Under the pieces are notes generated by a model, which ran no database searches, was not told the DNA's origin, and saw nothing but the letters and a program-made list of their open reading frames with translations. Source: Caldimicrobium sp. (lineage in GTDB: Bacteria; Desulfobacterota; Thermodesulfobacteria; Thermodesulfobacteriales; Thermodesulfobacteriaceae). From it: 64,000 nucleotides of DNA. Below, in pieces: positions 57,748-64,000 of this stretch. Numbering within the stretch: position 1 is the first letter of the stretch; every line of letters starts with the position of its first letter. The stretch spans positions 1 to 64,000 of the forward strand of contig JANXDB010000009.1 in the NCBI GenBank assembly GCA_025060015.1, read 5' to 3'. Made by a program: the position numbers and the translations under genes.

Positions 57748-58161
57748 TTATTTTAAAAGCTCTAAAGTCCGTAGATACATGCCTTTTGTCGTGGAAAGCA
57801 CATTCAAGTTTGCTTCATAGGCCCTACCAGCCGATAATAGCTCGACCATCTCGGTGATCACATCCACATTAGGATACCTTACCACACCCCTCTCATCGGC
57901 ATCGGGATGACCAGGATCATAAACCTCCCGAAAGGGACTGGGATCATCCTGAATTTTCTCCACTTTGACCATCTTAAGCATTGGCTCCTTGTCAGAGAAA
58001 GGTAGAGCCTTGAAAATCACATTCTTAGCTCTGTACGGCCCTCCCTCAAGAGTTTTAGTTACTTGAGCATTGGCAATATTGGTTGCTGTGATGTTGAGTC
58101 TTATCCTCTGAGCAAGCAAGCCACTTCCAGCTATTTTACTTGCCTTCAAGATGTTCATCAC
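57748..58161 (-). CDS. flgC: Flagellar basal-body rod protein FlgC
   Basis: ASKIAGSGLLAQRIRLNITATNIANAQ, AYEANLNVLSTTKGMYLRTLELLK. Confidence 0.95.
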   Translation of the reverse strand: MMNILKASKIAGSGLLAQRIRLNITATNIANAQVTKTLEGGPYRAKNVIFKALPFSDKEPMLKMVKVEKIQDDPSPFREVYDPGHPDADERGVVRYPNVDVITEMVELLSAGRAYEANLNVLSTTKGMYLRTLELLK

Positions 58162-58553
58162 TATCTACCTCCCTCAGTGATTATCTCCTTCAGTCTTTCT
58201 AACTCCTTTGCCAGTGCTTGCAAAGTGGTCTCATAAAGTAGTTGATTCTCTGTCAAAGAAACCATCTCCTCCTCAAGACTCACATTGTTTGGTGTGCCTA
58301 AGGTTTCTGGTTGAATATAAAGCATATCCTCGATGGATCTTCCTCTTGTGGAAAAATGCTTTGGCTTTGTAACCTTGAGTGCTTTATCGTTTGATAGATA
58401 GGATTGCATTATCCTCTCGAATGGGAGATCTTTGCGTCTGTATCCAGGTGTATCAACATTAGCAATGTTTGATGAGATCAACTTATGTTTCTCTGTCCGC
58501 AATTTCAAGGAAAGTCTTACCGTGTCATAGAGCCTTTGAAGGTTACCCCACAT
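58161..58553 (-). CDS. flgB: Flagellar basal-body rod protein FlgB
   Basis: LRTEKHKLISSNIANVDTPGYRRKDLPFE. Confidence 0.95.
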   Translation of the reverse strand: MWGNLQRLYDTVRLSLKLRTEKHKLISSNIANVDTPGYRRKDLPFERIMQSYLSNDKALKVTKPKHFSTRGRSIEDMLYIQPETLGTPNNVSLEEEMVSLTENQLLYETTLQALAKELERLKEIITEGGR

Positions 58554-58565
58554 CCTTTGACCTCC

Positions 58566-59942
58566 CTAAAGAAGACCCTGCTCCTCATATAGTTTTAACT
58601 TGTTCCTAAGGGTCCTAACAGTAATACCTAAGAGTTCAGCGGCTTTGCTCTTGTTACCCCTAGTAAGATCTAAAGCTTTCATGATAACCTCCCTTTCAAC
58701 TTCCTCTAACGGCTTGATATTTTCGTGAGATTCCTCCTGTTTATATTCAAGATTCATGCCAAAAAGGTTACCTTCAAATGAAAAAGACTTATGAAACTCT
58801 TTTCTCTCCTCACCAAGAGGTTGAATCAGATAATTAACATCTATCTCTCTTTCGGGGCATAATAATACAGCCCGTTCTATCATATTTTTGAGTTCTCTCA
58901 CATTACCTGGGAAAGGGTAGTTTAACAGAAAACGCCAGGCCCTCTCGGTGAAATCTGAATGAAATCTATGATATAGATGGGAAAATTTTTCCAAAAAATA
59001 CCTCGCCAAAAATTTGACATCTTCCTTTCGCTCTCTAAGTGGGGGAATTTTGACAGTTATGACATTAATCCGATAAAAAAGGTCTGATCTAAATCGGCCT
59101 TCTTCAACTTCTTTTTCAATGTCTCTGTTAGTTGCGGAGATTAACCTAAAGTCAACCTTGATAGGATAATAACCTCCCAAGCGATCCACCTCTCCCTCTT
59201 GAAGTACCCTCAAGATTTTACTCTGCAGGGGCGTAGCCATCTCAGTTATCTCATCTAAAAAGAGAGTCCCCTGGTGAGACAACTCAATCTTGCCCTTTTT
59301 TCTGTAAGTGGCTCCAGAAAAGGCTCCCTTTTCGTATCCAAAGAGTTCTGATTCAAGAAGATTTTCTGGCAAGGCTGCACAGTTGATCGCTATAAATGGG
59401 CCGCTGGCTCTGGGACTCTTAGAGTGGATATACTTTGCCAGGAGCTCCTTCCCTGTTCCAGATTCACCTATAAGAAGTATAGGAACTTTTGTTTTGGCAA
59501 CCTCTTCTAAAGCACTTAGTATCTTTATCAACTTTGGTTCACAGGTATAAAATAGCTCATCCTCTGAAGCAATTTTTCTCTCCTCTAGGGTTAAAATAAT
59601 ACTCTTCTCTATGAGTTCCAGAGAGGTGCTTAACAGCTTGACATCTCTTGCGCCCATCCTTATAAAGGCTATTGCCGTATCAAGAGGGATATTCTCAGCT
59701 AATACGATGACTGCAGGAGTGGCTCTCTTGATCAAGACCTCAAGTTCAGGATCATCATCAACCTTAGTACCTTGAAACTCATAAACCAATACTTGTACAT
59801 CATCAGGAATTCTATCCTTAGAGAATTCAGTTTTTCTCCAAAAGAAGATCTCAAAATCCCTCTCCCTCAGGGACTCGACTAATAACTTTATTTCTGTGGA
59901 ATTGCCCACTAATCCAATCTTTACTCGCATCTTAATAGACAA
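58566..59942 (-). CDS. Sigma-54-dependent activator with degenerate receiver domain (FleQ/FlrC-like)
   Basis: AAA+ [21 protein letters not shown] loop, Fis-type HTH NKSKAAELLGITVRTLRNKL; N-terminal REC-like region lacks phospho-Asp. Confidence 0.88.
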   Translation of the reverse strand: MSIKMRVKIGLVGNSTEIKLLVESLRERDFEIFFWRKTEFSKDRIPDDVQVLVYEFQGTKVDDDPELEVLIKRATPAVIVLAENIPLDTAIAFIRMGARDVKLLSTSLELIEKSIILTLEERKIASEDELFYTCEPKLIKILSALEEVAKTKVPILLIGESGTGKELLAKYIHSKSPRASGPFIAINCAALPENLLESELFGYEKGAFSGATYRKKGKIELSHQGTLFLDEITEMATPLQSKILRVLQEGEVDRLGGYYPIKVDFRLISATNRDIEKEVEEGRFRSDLFYRINVITVKIPPLRERKEDVKFLARYFLEKFSHLYHRFHSDFTERAWRFLLNYPFPGNVRELKNMIERAVLLCPEREIDVNYLIQPLGEERKEFHKSFSFEGNLFGMNLEYKQEESHENIKPLEEVEREVIMKALDLTRGNKSKAAELLGITVRTLRNKLKLYEEQGLL

Positions 59943-61773
59943 GATTTTGAGCCCTATCGACCAAATCTCTGAAAGTTTGATAGCCTTTTGCTACTTCTCC
60001 CGCAATACCCTGTTTATCTCTCAATTTTTCCCAAATCTCCGGTGTCCTTTTCAGTTCTCCTCTTCTCTCCAGGTGATAGGCCTCTAACCACATCAATGAA
60101 GGATTGTTTGGAAACTTTTTCTGAGATTCTTTTAAGATCTCTTCAAATAGTCTGGGATCCGAGGTAAAGGTCTCTAGAAGAAGGCCTAGATGATGATCAA
60201 ATTTAGCCATATCTTGATAAGTTTTAATAAGTAGGTATGCTTGAGAATATCTTTTACTTTGCAAAGACTTATAAAAAGCCATGTCAAAGAGTTCCTCTTT
60301 AAAGGTAGAACGGAGCGGTTTTTTCATTGTGACTTCCAGAAACCTCAGCCCAGATTCAAGATTGTGTCTAAGGTTTTTTTTGGTCTGAAGATAGAGATAC
60401 TCTGGAGAGTCCTTGAGATCTTTACCCCATTTCTTCTCCAAATAGTTGATTAGGATTTGAAAGAGGTCTAAATTACCTCTCTCATCGGCTAAATAAGCCA
60501 GCTTCAAATATAGGTCAGGTTGATATTCCCTAGTTACTCCGAGCTCGTATGCTAAAAGAAGATAATGAAGACCTAAACTCCAAAGCTTATATTTGAAAAA
60601 TTCTGAGCCGAGCAGATAATAAAATTTTCCGCATCGGGCTTCACGAAGGTAATCTCCATCCTCTTCAACAATCTTTGTAATATCACTCACTTCACCTTTA
60701 AGGAATTTGAGGGGCACAAGGCTCTCAGAGGCTTTACAGTAAAATTCTAATGCCTTAGATTTGTAAAGGCTATCAGGATAGGATTTGAAAAACTCCTTTG
60801 CTCGTTCTCTTACTTTCTCCCAATTTCTCTTATCCGAGTAAATCCTGATACCTAAAAAGGATGCCTCTTCTGCAATTGTCTCCTTGGGATATTTGGTTTT
60901 GATTTGTGTTATGTAAAGAAGAAGATCTTCCACGGTTTTCGCAGGCAGGAGGTCCTTCACCGGGGCTCTATCATACGCTATTTGATATAGCCTAAATTTA
61001 GAAAAAAAGGCCTCACGGGTGTGATCCCACTCGGTAATTATGAGCTGATAGAATCTCTTTGCCTGATTAACTTCATTTTTTGCCATGTAAAGTTCAGCCA
61101 GTTTGAAAAAATAATCCTTTCCCTTTTTATATTCCCCTGTAAGATTAAGGTAGTCGTATATTGCATTCTCAGCCTCTTTGAATTTCCCTGATTTTAATTG
61201 AAAACTTATTTGTGAAGCTAACAGCTCTTCAGTTAAAGCTTTTAAAATCTTGGGATCAGGCCTTTCTTCCTTTGATCTTAGATACACCACTCTAAGAGCT
61301 CTCAACTCCTCAATTAGGAGCTCTTTACAAAAGTCATCACTCATAACCTTTATTTCATGAACTGCATCTCTTTCTTTGCCAAGAAGAAAAAGTGCCTTAC
61401 TTTTTAAAAGCCTTCCTTTACAGGCTATTTCAGTCCCCCGTCTTAGACCTACAGCTCTCTCAGCTAAGTCTATAGCCTTTTTAGGTTCTCCGGTTCTAAA
61501 CAAACTCTCGGCTATTTTTAAGAATTCCTCTGCAGAGAGAGAGATCTGAGGAGATAGGGATTGATAAATCTTGACCACACTCTCGTAATCTTTGATCTTA
61601 TAGGCATTATCAAGTTCATGAATAAGTCTCTCCTGTTCCGGAGAGGCCTTGCTTGCATTGTGAAGGAACTCCTTAATTATACCTCTTTGGACCTGCGATC
61701 TCCCATCAATTACTATTAAGTAACATTTAAAGAGTATTATCAGTCCAAAAAGAGTGAAAATCCTAAGCATCAT
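59932..61773 (-). CDS. Exported TPR-repeat protein
   Basis: N-terminal signal/TM, numerous TPR-like helices (AIDLAERAVGLRRG, AKRFYQLIITEWDHT). Confidence 0.65.
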   Translation of the reverse strand: MMLRIFTLFGLIILFKCYLIVIDGRSQVQRGIIKEFLHNASKASPEQERLIHELDNAYKIKDYESVVKIYQSLSPQISLSAEEFLKIAESLFRTGEPKKAIDLAERAVGLRRGTEIACKGRLLKSKALFLLGKERDAVHEIKVMSDDFCKELLIEELRALRVVYLRSKEERPDPKILKALTEELLASQISFQLKSGKFKEAENAIYDYLNLTGEYKKGKDYFFKLAELYMAKNEVNQAKRFYQLIITEWDHTREAFFSKFRLYQIAYDRAPVKDLLPAKTVEDLLLYITQIKTKYPKETIAEEASFLGIRIYSDKRNWEKVRERAKEFFKSYPDSLYKSKALEFYCKASESLVPLKFLKGEVSDITKIVEEDGDYLREARCGKFYYLLGSEFFKYKLWSLGLHYLLLAYELGVTREYQPDLYLKLAYLADERGNLDLFQILINYLEKKWGKDLKDSPEYLYLQTKKNLRHNLESGLRFLEVTMKKPLRSTFKEELFDMAFYKSLQSKRYSQAYLLIKTYQDMAKFDHHLGLLLETFTSDPRLFEEILKESQKKFPNNPSLMWLEAYHLERRGELKRTPEIWEKLRDKQGIAGEVAKGYQTFRDLVDRAQNLVY

Positions 61774-61790
61774 GAAAAAAATTACAAAAA

Positions 61791-62789
61791 CTATGCCAAT
61801 TTATACTTTTTTAATTTCTCAATCAACGTTGTTCTGTTCAAACCTAAAAGTTTTGCTGCTTTACTTTTAACCCCCTGAGACACCTCCAATGCCCTTAAAA
61901 GATAGTATCTCTCTACTTCTCTTAGAAGATCTTGAAGGGAAATCTCACCTTGGGAGATATCTGGGAGATCAAAGAATTTTTTGGTAAAGTAGCTTCTTTC
62001 TTCCATTAGATCTTCTTCACTGAATGTTTGATGTCTGTCCCTCAGATGAGGTGGTAACTCGTCAATAGTTATCTCTTCACCCTCTGAGAGAATGATCATC
62101 CTCTCCAAAAGATTTTCCAGTTCTCTGATATTTCCTGGCCAGGTATGTTGCAAAAAGGTCGATAGAACCTCACTTGAGACCTTCTTTTTTGGAATACCCT
62201 CTCTCTGACAGATCTTTGTCACAAGAAAATCAACTAATAGGGGTATATCCTCCTTTCGATCGCGCAATGGCAAAAGATGAATAGGGATAACATTCAGCCT
62301 GAAATACAGATCCTCTCTAAAGCGCCCTTCTTTGACCAGCTTTTCTAAATCCTGATTAGTGGCTGCTACGATGCGGGTATCTACCTTTATCGGTTTTTCC
62401 CCGCCTAACCTTTCTATAACCTTTTCCTGAAGTGCTCTTAGAAGTTTGGCTTGGAGTTTAGGATAAAGATCTCCAATTTCGTCGAGGAATAGAGTTCCAC
62501 CTGAAGCAAACTCAAATTTACCAGGCTTAGCTTTGATGGCTCCGGTAAATGCCCCCTTTTCATAGCCAAAGAGCTCTGCTTCAAGTAATTCCTCTGGAAT
62601 AGCAGCACAATTTATAGCTACAAAAGAGCCCTTTCTCCCACTGCAAAAATGAATATACTTGGCTAACACCTCCTTTCCAGTCCCGGATTCTCCCAAAATC
62701 AGAACAGTACTTGACGAGGGAGCAACCCTCTTAGCAATTCTGAATATCTCCTGCATCCTTGGGTTGAGTGTTTCTAAAAGATAAAGCAT
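61791..62789 (-). CDS. Sigma-54-dependent activator lacking a sensory domain
   Basis: Starts almost directly with AAA+ domain; [35 protein letters not shown]-terminal Fis HTH. Confidence 0.9.
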   Translation of the reverse strand: MLYLLETLNPRMQEIFRIAKRVAPSSSTVLILGESGTGKEVLAKYIHFCSGRKGSFVAINCAAIPEELLEAELFGYEKGAFTGAIKAKPGKFEFASGGTLFLDEIGDLYPKLQAKLLRALQEKVIERLGGEKPIKVDTRIVAATNQDLEKLVKEGRFREDLYFRLNVIPIHLLPLRDRKEDIPLLVDFLVTKICQREGIPKKKVSSEVLSTFLQHTWPGNIRELENLLERMIILSEGEEITIDELPPHLRDRHQTFSEEDLMEERSYFTKKFFDLPDISQGEISLQDLLREVERYYLLRALEVSQGVKSKAAKLLGLNRTTLIEKLKKYKLA

Positions 62790-62795
62790 GAAGTG

Positions 62796-62823
62796 ATTAT
62801 ATTACAATTTTGACAAGTGTCAA
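62796..62823 (-). promoter_or_regulatory. Perfect-consensus sigma-70-type promoter
   Basis: Minus strand TTGACA (62823-62818), 16-nt spacer, TATAAT (62801-62796), 6 nt before ATG at 62789; palindrome TTTGACA-AG-TGTCAAA overlaps the -35. Confidence 0.7.
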
Positions 62824-62904
62824 ATTTTTGAACTTTATTTTAGTCAAGAGGTAGATAAGCGGGAGACCACCATGGCCCCCCTCATAGAGGATTTCTAGAA
62901 TCTT

Positions 62905-63984
62905 CTATTTCATGGCTGAGCCAGCTACAGTGCCTAAAACAGAGATGGGAACCTGTTCTTCAACTCCTTTGGCTGCCCGATTAACACTTCTAAGGGTTTT
63001 CTTGGCCTCATTGTAGAGACTATCATCTTTGATGAGTTTGCCTAAGGTGCCCTCCCCTTTCTCTATCTTAGCAACGATTTTATCAAGATTTTGAGCTGTA
63101 TTTCTCAGTTCTTTAGAGAGGTTTCTGAGATCCTTGTAAACCTCATCATCGGAAATGAGCTTTCCTAAGGTACCCTCTCCTTTTTCAAGCTTCTTAGAGA
63201 CCTTTTCCAGGTTAGAAGCAGTGTTCTTTAGAGAGGCATAAAGAGCTTCGTCCTTTATCAGCTTACCTAAGGTTCCCTCACCCTTGTCAATCTGATTGGC
63301 AAGAACTTCTATTTTCTGACTGGCATTCTTTAAGCTTTGAGTTAAAGCTGTAAAATCATTATACAATTTATCATCAGCGATAAGCTTCCCAAGAGTTCCC
63401 TGTCCCTTCTCCACTTTATCAGCTATTTTCTTGAAACTCTCTGAAGCATCCCTGATATTTGCCACAAGTACTTTCAGATTTTCTCTTCCCTTTTGACTTC
63501 CGAGAACCTCCTTTAACCCCTCCACTGCGGGACCTATGCTTGCTAAAATCTGATCAAGATCAACTGGGCTTTCAGTTCTAGCTATCATGCCACCCTCGGT
63601 GAGATAGTTTTGTGATTGTCCAGGCCTTATCTCTACAAATTTATCCCCAAGTACTCCAAAGGTGCGAACAACTGCTAAGGCATCATCTTGAATCTTATAC
63701 TTTTTGTAAATGAGAAGTTCTACCTTGGCCTTACCCTCGGGAGTTAAGGTTATCTCACCCACCTTGCCAATGGGGACACCTGCCATTTCTACCTTGGCCC
63801 CTTTTATGAGACCGGAGACACTATCGAAAACTCCGTATATTTTATAGCTATCCTTGGGAGCAAAGGCCTCCTGAGCCAATTGAACCGTTAGGTATAAAAG
63901 TGCCAAAATACCAAGAAAGACAAAGATTCCTACCTTTATCTCTACTCCACCTTTATAGTTCATGTTCCACCTCCTTTGTTTCAA
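62905..63984 (-). CDS. MCE/MlaD-family protein with tandem GxGTLGKLI repeats
   Basis: VKVGIFVFLGILALLYLTVQL, GLIKGAKVEMAGVPIGKVGEI, LGDKFVEIRPG MCE domain. Confidence 0.88.
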   Translation of the reverse strand: MKQRRWNMNYKGGVEIKVGIFVFLGILALLYLTVQLAQEAFAPKDSYKIYGVFDSVSGLIKGAKVEMAGVPIGKVGEITLTPEGKAKVELLIYKKYKIQDDALAVVRTFGVLGDKFVEIRPGQSQNYLTEGGMIARTESPVDLDQILASIGPAVEGLKEVLGSQKGRENLKVLVANIRDASESFKKIADKVEKGQGTLGKLIADDKLYNDFTALTQSLKNASQKIEVLANQIDKGEGTLGKLIKDEALYASLKNTASNLEKVSKKLEKGEGTLGKLISDDEVYKDLRNLSKELRNTAQNLDKIVAKIEKGEGTLGKLIKDDSLYNEAKKTLRSVNRAAKGVEEQVPISVLGTVAGSAMK

Positions 63985-64000
63985 ACTTCTTATCTAAAAG

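Noticed and set aside
61774-61810. Sigma-54 promoter TGGCAT-AGTTT-TTGTA upstream of the TPR gene
   Set aside because: The -12 GC is replaced by GT, and the TGGCA overlaps the stop region of the preceding gene; too weak to support.
1-64000. CRISPR array or cas genes
   Set aside because: No regularly spaced direct repeats and no Cas-like ORFs seen on either strand.

Overview
The window is about 64 kb of a dense bacterial chromosome. Gene content (DsrMKJOP plus DsrN, an archaeal-type RNA ligase, DUF763) fits a thermophilic sulfate- or sulfur-metabolising bacterium of the Thermodesulfobacteria/Desulfobacterota type; this lineage is inferred from gene content only. Left to right: an edge fragment of a transposase-like ORF, tRNA-Ser(GGA), a P-type ATPase, a WPxY-repeat exported protein, coaD, a dsrMKJOP-dsrN-ferredoxin cluster (minus strand), housekeeping genes including an in-frame ybeY-pdxJ fusion, a five-gene operon of unknown exported proteins, a decayed island (transposase remnant, tRNA-Arg(CCG), DUF255/YyaL-like pseudogene), thyX-dut-rex-mtnA-gatB, a fabG-rtcA-Rnl3 RNA ligase-met8 operon, lon, a MacAB-like exporter, corA-uppP-MTase-prmC-murA-holB-hup, a large M1-like/ChaN/PDZ protein, purQ, tatC, a flagellar basal body/export cluster with two sigma-54 activators, and an MCE/MlaD protein. 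Main items for follow-up: (1) the translationally coupled rtcA + Rnl3 (Pab1020-type) RNA ligase pair behind a perfect 10-bp-arm palindrome; (2) the ybeY-pdxJ in-frame fusion with a strong internal Shine-Dalgarno; (3) the five-gene exported-protein operon with a duplicated Cys3 micro-protein; (4) the WPxY-repeat protein; (5) a DsrJ with four CXXCH motifs; (6) the M1-like/ChaN/PDZ fusion. All calls are from reading the sequence; no database search was run.
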